Positions 1 through 10,441 are shown, counted from the stretch's first letter. The stretch is DNA of 38,016 nt from an uncultured Pelagibacteraceae bacterium (GCA_902603045.1 CACKTH010000006.1:1-38016); one strand, 5' to 3'. Translations and numbers: made by a program. The notes: generated by a model from the letters alone, not told the origin.

Positions 1-161
1 TAAATTGTTAAAATATAAGCCAATACCCATTTAGCAGCTGATAATAAACTTAAAACGAAACCTTTTCTAGATCCTTGAATTAAAAAATAAACTGTTAATA
101 CAAAAAAAATATAATCAAATAATGTTACTTGTATTAAAAAATCCTGTATAGCCTCTATCAT
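1..161 (-). CDS. cvpA: CvpA family membrane protein (colicin V production-like), N-terminal part, truncated by window edge
   Basis: Reverse-strand translation from ATG at 161: MIEAIQDFLIQVTLFDYIFFVLTVYFLIQGSRKGFVLSLLSAAKWVLAYILTI, with the CvpA-like DYI...KGFVLSLLSxAKWVLAY pattern; ATGA overlap with the upstream exporter gene stop. Confidence 0.75.
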   Translation of the reverse strand, partial: MIEAIQDFLIQVTLFDYIFFVLTVYFLIQGSRKGFVLSLLSAAKWVLAYILTI

Positions 162-2539
162 TTATTGAATGGTTTTATTTTAAGCAGTAAAGAGGGTAAA
201 AGTGTTAAAACAGAAACCATAGCAAGCAACATAGCAATACCTGTGAAAACGCCAAAGTAAATTGTTGGTATAAAATTAGACATTACTAAAATTGAAAATC
301 CAAAAACTATTGTAATTGATGTATTTAAAATAGCTTTACCAACTGTTGAATGACAGAGTTTTAATGTCTTATTATAATTTTTTAACTTTGCATACTCTTC
401 TTTAAATCTGTAAATATAATGAATACTATTATCTACAGCTATGCCTATAGTTATGGCAGCTATTGTTATTGTCATCATATCAAGTGGAATTCCCAACAAT
501 CCTATCAATCCTAATATAAAAAAAGCTGCTATAAAATTTGGAACAACACCTATTAAAGCTAATTTTAAATTTTTAAAAAGAATTATAAACATTATAAAAA
601 TTCCGAGCATAACAAATCCAAGTGTTAAAATTTGAGATTTAAATAAACTTTGTAAAAGATTATTAAACAAAATTAATACTCCACCCAATTTATACTCATC
701 CTTTTTTAAATTTAATTTATTCTCAAGATCTGAATTTATTTTAATAAGTAAATCATTTCTCCTCAGATTATCTAATGAGTCTTTTATTCTTAAGCTAATT
801 CTAGCCTCAGAGTCTTTTATAGATATATATGGATCAACAATTTCTTTTTTTATGTTATCTGGAATCTTAGTATATAAGACGCCCATTTCCAAAGAGCCAA
901 GTTCTTTATTATTATTTAATTGGGTAGCAACGTCAATTATTGATGAAAAAGAAAGAACTTTTCCAATTGGCTCTAAAGAATCCAAATAATTATGAACCTT
1001 TCTTATCTTATCAATTTTGTCTTTAGTAAACCAATATTTTTCGTCATTCTCATCTTCATCTCCCCAATCATCCTCTTCATCTTCGGATTTTTGTTCAGCT
1101 TCATTTTGTTTCGGAAATTTTAAAATAACTTCAAGTGGTGTTGTGCCACCCAACTTTTCATCAATGAGCTTCATTCCTTTATAAATTTCAGTATTTTTAT
1201 CAAAATAATTTATAAAACTATTTTCAACTTCAAGCTTAGAAATTCCTAACATACTTAGAAATATAATTATTAAGGTTGTTCCAAATATAGTATTTTGGTT
1301 TGAAACTGAAATGCTACTAAAAAAGTTAGTTATGGTAGTACCTCTTTCCTCTTTTAAAGAAACTTTATTAAAATTAATTAAATTAATTAACGTCGGCAAT
1401 AGACTAAAAGTAATAAGAAATGAAATTATTAGACCAAAAGTCATCATAAACCCAAAATCTATTATTGGTTTTATTTCGCTGAACACCAGAGACAAGAAAG
1501 CAAATATAGTTGTTAAAGCTGTATACAAAATAGGCCAAAACATCTTACTCGTTGTTAAAGAAATAATTTTAAATTTATTTAACTTCGGAAATTGTTTTGA
1601 AAGTTGAAGATATCTTGTGCTGATATGAATGTTCATGGCCATTGTTAATATCAACATTAAAGCTATAAAATTAGATGATATAACGGTAACTTTCCATCCT
1701 AAGAGACCAAGAAGTCCTGTCATTATTATAACTGAAAAAAAACAACTGCTTATAGGTACAATTATCCATATAAATCTTCTAAAGACATACCAAAGAGTTC
1801 CAACGATAAATAAAAAAACTCCAAGTCCAAAAACAATTATGTCATTTTTAATAAAAGTCATCATATCATCAGCAATCATAGGAATGCCACCCAAATGAAT
1901 TTTGCTAGATGAGCTGAAATTTTCTATTACTTGTCTAATCTCTAAAATATTTTGATGATTTTGTTTTTTTAATTTATCTTTATATAACTCCTCTTCTTTT
2001 TTATTTCTAAATTCCTTAATTTTATCTTTAGACTTTAAATAAACTATTATGCCGGATGTTTTGCCATCTTCACTGATTACGAAATTCCTGAAAACAGGAC
2101 TGTTCAATATTTCATTAAATCCTCTTTCTTTATCAATACCTTCTGAGCTAAGTGTAGAGTAGTTTTGCAGTCTCTCTATTAGTGGTTCATCGGAGCTGTT
2201 TAGTAAAGGAATATCTAATAGGGTGATTACACTATGCACCCAATTAAGTTTTTGAATTTCTTTTTTTAATTTTATAAGGTTTTTGATAGAATTTTCTTCT
2301 ATCATTATCCCTTTTGGAGTGTAAGTAAGAACTAAAAATTCTTTAGCACCGTATCTTTCGTTTATCTCATTTAAATATTTTAAATCAGGATCACCTTCTA
2401 TTAATAAAGTTTCAGATGATGCATCAAGTCTAAAGTTTTTCGAAAAATATCCAAAAAAACACAAGCAACTTAATAATAAAACTAAAACGAAGCCTGATTT
2501 TTTTAATACAATATTTTGATAAAATTTGGCTAACATCAA
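158..2539 (-). CDS. MMPL/RND superfamily exporter (HAE3-like), 12-TM type
   Basis: 793 aa; two RND-like halves with repeated TM blocks, GIAVDNSIHYIYRFKEE motif and large periplasmic loops. Confidence 0.85.
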   Translation of the reverse strand: MMLAKFYQNIVLKKSGFVLVLLLSCLCFFGYFSKNFRLDASSETLLIEGDPDLKYLNEINERYGAKEFLVLTYTPKGIMIEENSIKNLIKLKKEIQKLNWVHSVITLLDIPLLNSSDEPLIERLQNYSTLSSEGIDKERGFNEILNSPVFRNFVISEDGKTSGIIVYLKSKDKIKEFRNKKEEELYKDKLKKQNHQNILEIRQVIENFSSSSKIHLGGIPMIADDMMTFIKNDIIVFGLGVFLFIVGTLWYVFRRFIWIIVPISSCFFSVIIMTGLLGLLGWKVTVISSNFIALMLILTMAMNIHISTRYLQLSKQFPKLNKFKIISLTTSKMFWPILYTALTTIFAFLSLVFSEIKPIIDFGFMMTFGLIISFLITFSLLPTLINLINFNKVSLKEERGTTITNFFSSISVSNQNTIFGTTLIIIFLSMLGISKLEVENSFINYFDKNTEIYKGMKLIDEKLGGTTPLEVILKFPKQNEAEQKSEDEEDDWGDEDENDEKYWFTKDKIDKIRKVHNYLDSLEPIGKVLSFSSIIDVATQLNNNKELGSLEMGVLYTKIPDNIKKEIVDPYISIKDSEARISLRIKDSLDNLRRNDLLIKINSDLENKLNLKKDEYKLGGVLILFNNLLQSLFKSQILTLGFVMLGIFIMFIILFKNLKLALIGVVPNFIAAFFILGLIGLLGIPLDMMTITIAAITIGIAVDNSIHYIYRFKEEYAKLKNYNKTLKLCHSTVGKAILNTSITIVFGFSILVMSNFIPTIYFGVFTGIAMLLAMVSVLTLLPSLLLKIKPFNK

Positions 2540-2560
2540 CTATTAGATTTATAATTTAAT

Positions 2561-3976
2561 TTAATTATTTTGAATATCTTTAAATTTGGTAAACATTGCC
2601 TCAAATTCAAGCATTATATTACCAGTTGGACCATGCCTTTGTTTTTGAATAATTAATTCTGCTAGATGTGAAACTTCATTCATTTTTGCTTGCCATTCAG
2701 CATGCTCTACTGTGGCAGGTCTAGGCTCTTTTCCTTGTAAATAATATGCTTCCCTGTAAACAAACATTACTACATCAGCATCTTGTTCGATTGAACCTGA
2801 CTCTCTTAAGTCTGATAACTGAGGTTTTTTATCGTCTCTTTGTTCTACAGCTCTTGATAATTGAGAAAGAGCTAAAACTGGAACAGCTAATTCTTTAGCT
2901 AAAGCTTTTAATCCTTGAGTGATTTCAGATATTTCCTGAACCCTGCCATTGTTAGAATTGGAGGCTCTCATCAATTGAATATAATCTATAACAACCATGT
3001 CGAGACCATACAATCGTTTGATTCTTCTCGCTCTATTGCTGAGTGCAGCTATTGTTATTGCTGGCGTTTCATCAATATATAAAGGTAGCTCAGATATATC
3101 TTTTGATGTTTCTATGAACTTATCAAATTGTTCCTCAGAAATTTTACCTCTTCTTATATCGTTTGATTTAATTCTTGATTGTTCAGCTAATATTCTAGTT
3201 GAAAGTTGTTCTGATGACATTTCAAGTGAAAAAAAAGCAACAGAACTTTTTTCCCCCATTTCTTGAATTTTTTTAGCAGCATTAAATGCTATATTAGTCG
3301 CCAACGCAGTTTTACCCATTGAGGGTCGTCCAGCTATTATAACAAGATCAGATTTATGTAATCCTCCTAGCCTGTCATCTAAATCTCTTAACCCTGTAGG
3401 AACTCCAACTATACCCTCTTCATTTTTGTATGCGTTTGAGGCCATTTCTATAGTTTGTCTCATTGCCTCATCAAATTTAATTAATGATGAACTAAAAGAT
3501 CCCTTTTCTGCTAAATCAAAAAGAGATTTTTCGTAATTTTCTATAATTTTTTGACCGTCAATATCTAGATCATTCAATTTTGCTTGATCTATTACATCAC
3601 CAGAAATTTTTATTAGTTCTCTTTTTACAAATAAATCAAAAATCAATTTAGAATATTCTATGGCTTGTCTTGAAGAAGTAGAGAATTTAGTAATCTTAAC
3701 TAAATATTCTGGGATATTTAAATCGTCTTTTTCTTTTTCAAAATAATTTTTTAATGTTATAGGATTGGCTAATAAACCGCTATAAATTAACTTTTCTAAA
3801 GCCTCAAATATTTTTTTATGAACAGGATCGTAAAAATTTTTGCTTGAAATTATAATACTAATATCATCAAATATTTCATTAGCTAACAAAACTGAACCTA
3901 TAACTGATTGCTCAGCTTCTATATTATTTGGTAATTCTTCTAATTTACTTTTTACGATGTTTATAGATTGAGACAC
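2561..3976 (-). CDS. dnaB: Replicative DNA helicase DnaB
   Basis: PNNIEAEQSVIGS N-terminus, Walker A AGRPSMGKTALATN, VVIDYIQLM, ALSQLSRAVEQR motifs. Confidence 0.97.
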   Translation of the reverse strand: MSQSINIVKSKLEELPNNIEAEQSVIGSVLLANEIFDDISIIISSKNFYDPVHKKIFEALEKLIYSGLLANPITLKNYFEKEKDDLNIPEYLVKITKFSTSSRQAIEYSKLIFDLFVKRELIKISGDVIDQAKLNDLDIDGQKIIENYEKSLFDLAEKGSFSSSLIKFDEAMRQTIEMASNAYKNEEGIVGVPTGLRDLDDRLGGLHKSDLVIIAGRPSMGKTALATNIAFNAAKKIQEMGEKSSVAFFSLEMSSEQLSTRILAEQSRIKSNDIRRGKISEEQFDKFIETSKDISELPLYIDETPAITIAALSNRARRIKRLYGLDMVVIDYIQLMRASNSNNGRVQEISEITQGLKALAKELAVPVLALSQLSRAVEQRDDKKPQLSDLRESGSIEQDADVVMFVYREAYYLQGKEPRPATVEHAEWQAKMNEVSHLAELIIQKQRHGPTGNIMLEFEAMFTKFKDIQNN

Positions 3977-4042
3977 AACACATAATAAATATTATATTAC
4001 AAATAACAAAATAAATCTTATACTGGGGAAAAAAATGTATAA

Positions 4043-4501
4043 TTATGAATTTTCTTCTTGAGCTATCACTTTTATTTTAATTTCAGTTTGTATTTCTGAA
4101 TGAAGATTTAATATTACATTGTAAGTACCCAATGATTTGATTTCTTTTGCTGGTTGTATTAAAGATGGGTTAACAGTAATACTTTCTTTTTCTTGAAGTA
4201 ATTTTGAAATTTCGGTTGGTTTGACAGATCCATATAACTCTTTATTCTCGGTACTTAACTTCTTAATTTCAAACTCTTTGTTTTTTATTCTTTCACTAAT
4301 TTCCTTAGCTTGATTTTTTTTATCTTGATCTTTTTTGCTCAACTCAGTTTTTAACTTTTCAACTTCTTTAACATTTTCTTTTGATGCAAAGAGAGCTTTT
4401 TTTTGTGCTATCAAATAATTTCTGGCAAAACCTCTTTTTACATCAATAATTTCACCTATAGATCCAATCTTTCTTATGTTTTCTAACAATATAACTTTCA
4501 T
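4043..4501 (-). CDS. rplI: 50S ribosomal protein L9
   Basis: MKVILLENIRKIGSIGEIIDVKRGFARNYLIAQKKA N-terminal signature. Confidence 0.96.
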   Translation of the reverse strand: MKVILLENIRKIGSIGEIIDVKRGFARNYLIAQKKALFASKENVKEVEKLKTELSKKDQDKKNQAKEISERIKNKEFEIKKLSTENKELYGSVKPTEISKLLQEKESITVNPSLIQPAKEIKSLGTYNVILNLHSEIQTEIKIKVIAQEENS

Positions 4502-4503
4502 AA

Positions 4504-4773
4504 TTATATTAAAGCTAGGTTTCTAGCTCTCTTGATTGACAATGATAAGTCTCTCTGTTTTTTTTGACTTACAGATGTTATTCTAGAAGGAAGAATTTTT
4601 CCATTCTCTGAGATATATCTTTTTAATAATTTTATATTCTTGTAGTCTACTGCTGGAGCTCCTTTGCTTGATAAAGGACATTTTTTCTTAAATTTATATT
4701 TTTGATTTTGAAAAACACTTAATTTAGAGAAATTGTTTTGATTATTTTTTTTTTTTATATTTCTTTTTTTCAT
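4504..4773 (-). CDS. rpsR: 30S ribosomal protein S18
   Basis: [48 protein letters not shown] core; rpsF-rpsR-rplI order. Confidence 0.96.
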   Translation of the reverse strand: MKKRNIKKKNNQNNFSKLSVFQNQKYKFKKKCPLSSKGAPAVDYKNIKLLKRYISENGKILPSRITSVSQKKQRDLSLSIKRARNLALI

Positions 4774-4781
4774 AATAGGAT

Positions 4782-5123
4782 TTATTTATCTGATATATCT
4801 TCTTTATTTTTTTTAAAATAATCTGTCTCAAGATCTAATTTTTTTACTTTAACTGTTAGATATCTTAATAAATTTTTATCAATCTTTTCATTTTTCTCTA
4901 GTTCTTTAATTGTTTTACCATTTCCTTCTATTTTAAAATGAAGATAATTTCCTTTTTTGTTTTTTTTTATTAAATAAGAAAGCTGCATTATTCCCCAGCT
5001 TTCAAATTTAACAATATTACCTTCATTACTCTCAATTATTTTTGTATATTTATCTTGAAGTTGTTTAATTTGGCTTGGAGAAGTGTCTTGTCTCGCTATT
5101 AATGTATGTTCGTAATAGTTCAT
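4782..5123 (-). CDS. rpsF: 30S ribosomal protein S6
   Basis: [13 protein letters not shown]...[26 protein letters not shown]; operon context. Confidence 0.95.
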   Translation of the reverse strand: MNYYEHTLIARQDTSPSQIKQLQDKYTKIIESNEGNIVKFESWGIMQLSYLIKKNKKGNYLHFKIEGNGKTIKELEKNEKIDKNLLRYLTVKVKKLDLETDYFKKNKEDISDK

Positions 5124-5150
5124 ATTTTCTAGAAAAAATGAGGATATACT

Positions 5151-5156
5151 ATTATA
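5151..5156 (-). promoter_or_regulatory. Candidate -10 box (TATAAT on minus strand) for rpsF-rpsR-rplI
   Basis: Exact TATAAT in the 80-bp divergent rpsF/fabD intergenic region; -35 not clear. Confidence 0.4.
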
Positions 5157-5183
5157 AGTTTTTAATTACAATATAAAAAAACG

Positions 5184-5189
5184 TATAAT
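5184..5189 (+). promoter_or_regulatory. Candidate -10 box (TATAAT) for fabD operon
   Basis: Exact TATAAT 15 bp upstream of the fabD ATG in the divergent intergenic region; -35 weak. Confidence 0.4.
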
Positions 5190-5203
5190 TTATAAAGATT
5201 TCT

Positions 5204-6133
5204 ATGTTTTCAGTAATTTTCCCAGGCCAAGGATCTCAAATTATAGGAATGGCTAAAGAATTTTATAATAATTTTAATTATGTAAAAGAATTATTTTTCT
5301 TAGCAGATGAAATTTTGAAGAAAAATCTGAGTAAAATAATTTTAGAAGGACCAAAAGCAGACCTAGATCTAACTGAAAATACTCAACCTGCAATATTTTT
5401 AGCTAGCTACTCAATATATAACGTAATATTGAACGAGACGAAATTTAAAATTAAAAATGCAAAATTTCATGCCGGTCATTCTCTAGGAGAATACTCAGCT
5501 TTATGCTGCGCTGACTCAATAAATTTTGATCAAACTATCAAATTACTAAAATATAGAGGTCAAGCTATGCAAAACGCTGTACCTGTTGGGGAGGGAGGTA
5601 TGCTTGCAATTTTAGGAGTTGAAATAGACTCAATTAATAAACTTTTATTAGAGAATAATGATGAATTTAGATGTTATATAGCAAATGATAATTCTGTCGG
5701 TCAGATTGTAGTTAGTGGTACAACAAACTCTTTAGATAAACTTGAAAAAGAGTTAAAAAAACAAAATATGAAACATGTTAAGCTTCAAGTAAGTGCTCCC
5801 TTTCATTGTCCTCTAATGAAAAAAGCAAGCCAAGAAATGAAACAGAAAATAATTGATACAGAATTTAAAAATCCAACAGTTGATATTATTTCAAATGTGA
5901 CAGCCATGCCAGAGAATAGCTCTGATAAAATTAAAAGTCTTCTTATTGATCAAATAGAAAATCCAGTGAAATGGAGAGAAAGCATAAAAAACATGATTAA
6001 ATTTGGTGTAAATAGTTTCATAGAAATTGGTCCTGGAAAAGTCTTATCTGGATTAATAAAAAGAATTGATAGAAATGTAAAATTAAATCAGGTAAATAAA
6101 TTAGAAGATCTAAAGGTTTTGACAAATGATTAA
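5204..6133 (+). CDS. fabD: Malonyl-CoA:ACP S-malonyltransferase
   Basis: FPGQGSQ N-terminus, GHSLGEYSAL nucleophile motif, APFHCPLM; followed by fabG and acpP. Confidence 0.96.
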   Translation: MFSVIFPGQGSQIIGMAKEFYNNFNYVKELFFLADEILKKNLSKIILEGPKADLDLTENTQPAIFLASYSIYNVILNETKFKIKNAKFHAGHSLGEYSALCCADSINFDQTIKLLKYRGQAMQNAVPVGEGGMLAILGVEIDSINKLLLENNDEFRCYIANDNSVGQIVVSGTTNSLDKLEKELKKQNMKHVKLQVSAPFHCPLMKKASQEMKQKIIDTEFKNPTVDIISNVTAMPENSSDKIKSLLIDQIENPVKWRESIKNMIKFGVNSFIEIGPGKVLSGLIKRIDRNVKLNQVNKLEDLKVLTND

Positions 6134-6863
6134 TTTAGAAAATTTAAATATTATTTTAACTGGCGCAACAGGTGGCATAGGTAGAGCAATATTAGATAAA
6201 TTATACAATTGTAATGCAAAAATAATAGCAACAGGAACAAATGAAGAAAAGTTAGAAAATATTAAAAAAAAATTTGAAAGTGTAATTACTAAAAAATTTG
6301 ATATTTCCAAACATGAGTCTATTGAAAATTTCATAAATGATTGCAATGATATATTTGAGAACAAAATTGATGTCTTAATAAATAATGCAGGAATAAATAA
6401 AGATAATTTAACTATTAGAATGAAGGACAATGAATGGAATGATGTTCTAAATTTAAATCTGACATCAACATTTTTGTTCAGTAAAAATGTTATAAAAAAG
6501 ATGTTAAAAAACAAAAAAGGTAAAATAATTAATATAACTTCAGTAGTAGGACATACTGGAAATATAGGCCAAGCTAATTACGCAGCATCAAAATCTGGTT
6601 TAATAGGTATGTCAAAAAGTTTAGCATTAGAATACGGAAAAAAAAATATCAAGATAAATTGTATTTCTCCTGGTTTTATAAAATCAGAGATGACAGATAA
6701 AATAAGCGAAAGTTTTAAACAGATATTAGAGAGCAAAATATCTCTCGATAGATTTGGCGATCCAGAAGATGTAGCAAACGCAGTAATTTTTCTGAGTTCT
6801 AATTTAGCTGATTATATTACAGGAGAAACAATCCATGTTAATGGTGGTATGTATTTTAGTTGA
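6126..6863 (+). CDS. fabG: 3-oxoacyl-ACP reductase
   Basis: SDR motifs TGATGGIG, NNAG, YAASKSGLIGMSKSLALE, C-terminal GETIHVNGGMYFS. Confidence 0.96.
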   Translation: MINLENLNIILTGATGGIGRAILDKLYNCNAKIIATGTNEEKLENIKKKFESVITKKFDISKHESIENFINDCNDIFENKIDVLINNAGINKDNLTIRMKDNEWNDVLNLNLTSTFLFSKNVIKKMLKNKKGKIINITSVVGHTGNIGQANYAASKSGLIGMSKSLALEYGKKNIKINCISPGFIKSEMTDKISESFKQILESKISLDRFGDPEDVANAVIFLSSNLADYITGETIHVNGGMYFS

Positions 6864-6910
6864 CAAAATAATATAAATATCTATTAAGAATTTTAACTAA
6901 TAAGGAAAAA

Positions 6911-7150
6911 ATGTCAGAAGATATTTCAAGTAAAGTAAAAAAAATTGTTGCAGACCACCTAGGAATAGATGAGGCTAAAGTCACTGAAGAATCAAGTTTC
7001 ATAGATGATTTAGGTGCTGATAGTCTTGATACAGTTGAATTAGTTATGGCTTTTGAGGAAGAATTTGGCTCTGAAATTTCAGATAGCGACGCAGAAAAAA
7101 TTCTTACTGTAGGTGATGCAGTAAAATTTATTGAAAATAAAGCTAACTAG
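6911..7150 (+). CDS. acpP: Acyl carrier protein
   Basis: 79 aa acidic protein with [19 protein letters not shown] phosphopantetheine attachment site. Confidence 0.97.
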   Translation: MSEDISSKVKKIVADHLGIDEAKVTEESSFIDDLGADSLDTVELVMAFEEEFGSEISDSDAEKILTVGDAVKFIENKAN

Positions 7151-7162
7151 TTTTTTAAATAC

Positions 7163-7786
7163 ATGTCCAGCTTCAAAAAAGGTGGATTGTTTATTCTATC
7201 ATCACCATCTGGTGCTGGGAAAACAACTCTAGTAAAAAAAATTTCTAAACATAAAAATTATTCAGTTTCTATTTCACACACCACAAGATTTCCTAGACCA
7301 AATGAGAAAAATGGAAAAGACTATTATTTTATATCAAAAAAAACATTCAAAAAACTTATAAAAAAAAATGAATTTTTAGAGCACGCCAAGGTTTTTGATA
7401 ATTATTATGGTTCATCAAAAAAACTTGTTACTAAAAAACTTAAGGAAGGAAAAAATGTAATATTTGATATTGATTGGCAAGGAACAAGACAAATTAGAAA
7501 TAAAAAACTAAAATATAAATTGCTAACAATATACATATTGCCACCATCAAAAAAAGAATTACTAAGAAGACTAAACAAAAGAGAAAAAAAAAATCTAAAG
7601 ACTGTTAAGAAACGAATGAAGGAATTTAAAAAAGATTTATCGCGTTGGAAAGAGTATGATTTTGTTGTAATAAACGACAATCTAAATACATGTTATAAAA
7701 AAATTATGAGTATAATTAAAAATAATAAAAAAATTTCATTTGATCGAAATTTTATTAATAAACATGTAAAAGGTTTAATGATTTAA
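7163..7786 (+). CDS. gmk: Guanylate kinase
   Basis: LFILSSPSGAGKTTL P-loop, SISHTTRFPRPNEKNGKDYYFISKKTF. Confidence 0.95.
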   Translation: MSSFKKGGLFILSSPSGAGKTTLVKKISKHKNYSVSISHTTRFPRPNEKNGKDYYFISKKTFKKLIKKNEFLEHAKVFDNYYGSSKKLVTKKLKEGKNVIFDIDWQGTRQIRNKKLKYKLLTIYILPPSKKELLRRLNKREKKNLKTVKKRMKEFKKDLSRWKEYDFVVINDNLNTCYKKIMSIIKNNKKISFDRNFINKHVKGLMI

Positions 7787-8566
7787 ATTTTCATAAACTT
7801 TACAAATTTTTAAATAATCCTCTATTGAAATATTTTGTGGCCTTAAATCTAAATTTAATCTTAATTTTTCTGACATAGAATTAAAATTCTCAAATAATTG
7901 TTTCATTGGCTTTTTGATTTTTTTTCTTCTTTGATTAAAAAAAATATTAGTAACATGTTCAAGATTTTTTATTTCTTTTATTTTTTCAAATTTTGATTTA
8001 GGCTTTAGAATGACTATTGTACTCCAAACTTTTGGAACTGGGTAAAAATATTTTGGGTCAATGTCATTTATTTTTGAAATATTCAATTTCCAAGAAGATA
8101 CGATTGATAATCTTCCATAATTTTTTGTATTTTCCGATGCTAAAATTCTATCTGCAACTTCTTTTTGAAAAACAAAAATAAATTTATCGAAAAATTTGTT
8201 TAAATCTTTCATTTTAATAAATGATACTAATATTTTAGTAGATATATTATATGGTAGGTTTCCGAAAACTTTTATAGGTCTTTCAAATTTAAAATCATCA
8301 TAACAATCAAGAATATCTTTATTTATAACCTCAACTTTTTTTCCAAATTTTTTTTTTAGTAATTGTGATAACTCTTTATCTTTTTCAACTACTAAAAGTT
8401 TATCAGGTTCTTTTTCAATTAATTTTTTTGTTAGGTTTCCTGTTCCAGGACCTATTTCCAAAACAGTATCTCCTTTTACTAGATTGCCACAATCAACTAT
8501 ATTAGATAAAATATTTTCATCTTTTAGAAAGTTTTGTCCTAATTTTTTTTTTGGTTTAATTTTCAT
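7775..8566 (-). CDS. rsmA: 16S rRNA (adenine1518-N6/adenine1519-N6)-dimethyltransferase
   Basis: KKKLGQNFLKDENI, VLEIGPGTGNLTKKL, NLPYNIS motifs. Confidence 0.96.
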   Translation of the reverse strand: MKIKPKKKLGQNFLKDENILSNIVDCGNLVKGDTVLEIGPGTGNLTKKLIEKEPDKLLVVEKDKELSQLLKKKFGKKVEVINKDILDCYDDFKFERPIKVFGNLPYNISTKILVSFIKMKDLNKFFDKFIFVFQKEVADRILASENTKNYGRLSIVSSWKLNISKINDIDPKYFYPVPKVWSTIVILKPKSKFEKIKEIKNLEHVTNIFFNQRRKKIKKPMKQLFENFNSMSEKLRLNLDLRPQNISIEDYLKICKVYENLNH

Positions 8567-9525
8567 CTAATTTTTTCAGCAAAATTCATTGCATAAAAAA
8601 AAGAAGATGGGTCAGATTTATTTTTTCCCAACATTTCAGTATTTGGTCCATGGTCTGGTGAAATTCTTATGAAAGGAAGGCCTAACGTGACATTTATTGC
8701 GCTGAAATTATAAAGTGTCTTAATAGGTGTTAAAACTTGATCATGATACATACCCAAAACTATATTGTATTTATCTATATTTTTTTTTAAAAAAAAAGTA
8801 TCTGCAGAAAATGGTCCATCTATGTTTATGCCTTTGCTTTTAAGTTTTTTAATTGCTGGAATAATTATCTTATCTTCTTCGCTAAATTTATCTAAAGTTT
8901 CACAATGTGGATTTAAACCTAAAACAGCAAATACTGCCCTCTTGTTAAGTATTTTTTTATAAAAATTGTACAAGTTAATCACATTCATATATATTTTATT
9001 TTTTTTAATTTCTTTTGCTACATTTTTGATTGGTATATGCGTTGTTAAAGGCGATACAGATATTTTACTATTATAAATTAGCATTGTTTCATGAGACGAC
9101 TTTGTATTTTTCGCTAGATATTCTGTTATACCTGAAAATTTCTTTTTTAAAAAAGTTTTTTTAGATACAGGACCATTAATTAATATTAAATTATTTTTTT
9201 CTTTTTTAATAATTTCTAAAGATTTTTGAAATGAATTTTCTATATAATTGTTTGATTTTTTTGAAATTTTATCAAATATTTTTTTGTGTTTAAAATTTAT
9301 ATTAATTATATTTATTTTATTTCTTTTTGCTTCATCATAGTTATTTATTTCATTAATTTTTAATTTATAATTTAAGTATTTGAGTTGTTTTTCTAATAGA
9401 TTCTTATTTCCGATTATTATTATTTTTCTCTTGAATTTTCTAATCTTTGAAAAGTATTTTCCAATGATTTCTGAAAATGTGCTGTAAGGTTCTCCAAGCA
9501 CAATTAATATATATTTAATATTCAT
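8563..9525 (-). CDS. pdxA: 4-hydroxythreonine-4-phosphate dehydrogenase
   Basis: LINGPVSK, SADTFF, GMYHDQVLTPIKTL, NVTLGLPFIRISPDHGP motifs; rsmA-pdxA-surA order. Confidence 0.95.
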   Translation of the reverse strand: MNIKYILIVLGEPYSTFSEIIGKYFSKIRKFKRKIIIIGNKNLLEKQLKYLNYKLKINEINNYDEAKRNKINIININFKHKKIFDKISKKSNNYIENSFQKSLEIIKKEKNNLILINGPVSKKTFLKKKFSGITEYLAKNTKSSHETMLIYNSKISVSPLTTHIPIKNVAKEIKKNKIYMNVINLYNFYKKILNKRAVFAVLGLNPHCETLDKFSEEDKIIIPAIKKLKSKGINIDGPFSADTFFLKKNIDKYNIVLGMYHDQVLTPIKTLYNFSAINVTLGLPFIRISPDHGPNTEMLGKNKSDPSSFFYAMNFAEKIR

Positions 9526-10441
9526 TTATTATAGTACTTTGTTTTAGTTTTTTGTAATACATTAAAGAAAATTGATTTAATTGATTATTTCTCTCATATT
9601 TTATTAATTCATTTAATTCCTTCTCAATATTAATAATATTCTCAATCTCTTTTTTATTATTGATTTTTAAAATCAAATAACCATTGGGTGTTTTTATAGG
9701 TTTAGAAGTTCTGCCAATTTCAATTTTACTTAATAATTCAACTAAATCTTCAGATAAAAATGTATCTTTTACCCATCCTATTTGTCCACCTTTGTTTGAA
9801 GTGTCTGATATGCTATACTTTACAGCAGCAGTTTTAAAATCATTTACTTTTATAAATTCTTTTATTATTTCATATTTATTATTAAAGGTCTCATCAACTG
9901 ATATTTCAAATAATAACTCAGAAAGATTATATTGATAGCTTTTTTCATTAGTTTTTTTTTTGATTAGTTGTTCTTTAAGCTTTTTTTTATCAGTTTTTAA
10001 AAAAGAATTATATTTTTTAAAAACCAATTCATTCCATAGTCCCTCATATTTCATTTTCTCAATAATTTTTTCATATTCAATATTATTATTGTTTAATAGA
10101 ATTTTTAATTCATCCTCATTATTAACACCTTTAAACTTCAATAAATTTTTTTTAATTTCATCAATAAATTCAATATTTACTGTTTTTGTGAACAATCTAT
10201 CGATTTCTTTTTTTTTAATTATTTCTCTAATTATTGAGTTTTCAGATATTTTAATTAATTCATTTTCGCTGATTTTACCTAGATTAGGTCTAAGAAATAC
10301 TAAATAATTCTTTTCATTCTTAACATCTATGTTAGTTATAATTTCTTCACCTACTTTAAATTTTATTTCTATTTGTGAATTAGCTTTTGAGTTGAAAATC
10401 AAAATTATTATAAAAATAACAAAAATTTTAATCTTTTTCAT
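9515..10441 (-). CDS. surA: SurA-like periplasmic peptidyl-prolyl isomerase/chaperone
   Basis: Signal peptide, parvulin-type segment GGQIGWVKDTFLSEDLVELLSKIEIGRTSKPIKTPNGYLILKI, located next to lptD and pdxA. Confidence 0.85.
   Translation of the reverse strand: MKKIKIFVIFIIILIFNSKANSQIEIKFKVGEEIITNIDVKNEKNYLVFLRPNLGKISENELIKISENSIIREIIKKKEIDRLFTKTVNIEFIDEIKKNLLKFKGVNNEDELKILLNNNNIEYEKIIEKMKYEGLWNELVFKKYNSFLKTDKKKLKEQLIKKKTNEKSYQYNLSELLFEISVDETFNNKYEIIKEFIKVNDFKTAAVKYSISDTSNKGGQIGWVKDTFLSEDLVELLSKIEIGRTSKPIKTPNGYLILKINNKKEIENIINIEKELNELIKYERNNQLNQFSLMYYKKLKQSTIINEY

Noticed and set aside
441-1898. Plus-strand ORFs 441-635, 1311-1607 and 1629-1898
   Set aside because: Antisense to the well-supported MMPL/RND exporter; hydrophobic composition reflects the complementary strand.
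5124-5203. Possible S6:S18-binding leader RNA upstream of rpsF
   Set aside because: The likely -10 box leaves a leader of only ~20 nt and no matching hairpin was seen.
6110-6514. Minus-strand 134-aa ORF
   Set aside because: Antisense to fabG, Phe/Ser/Leu-rich shadow ORF.
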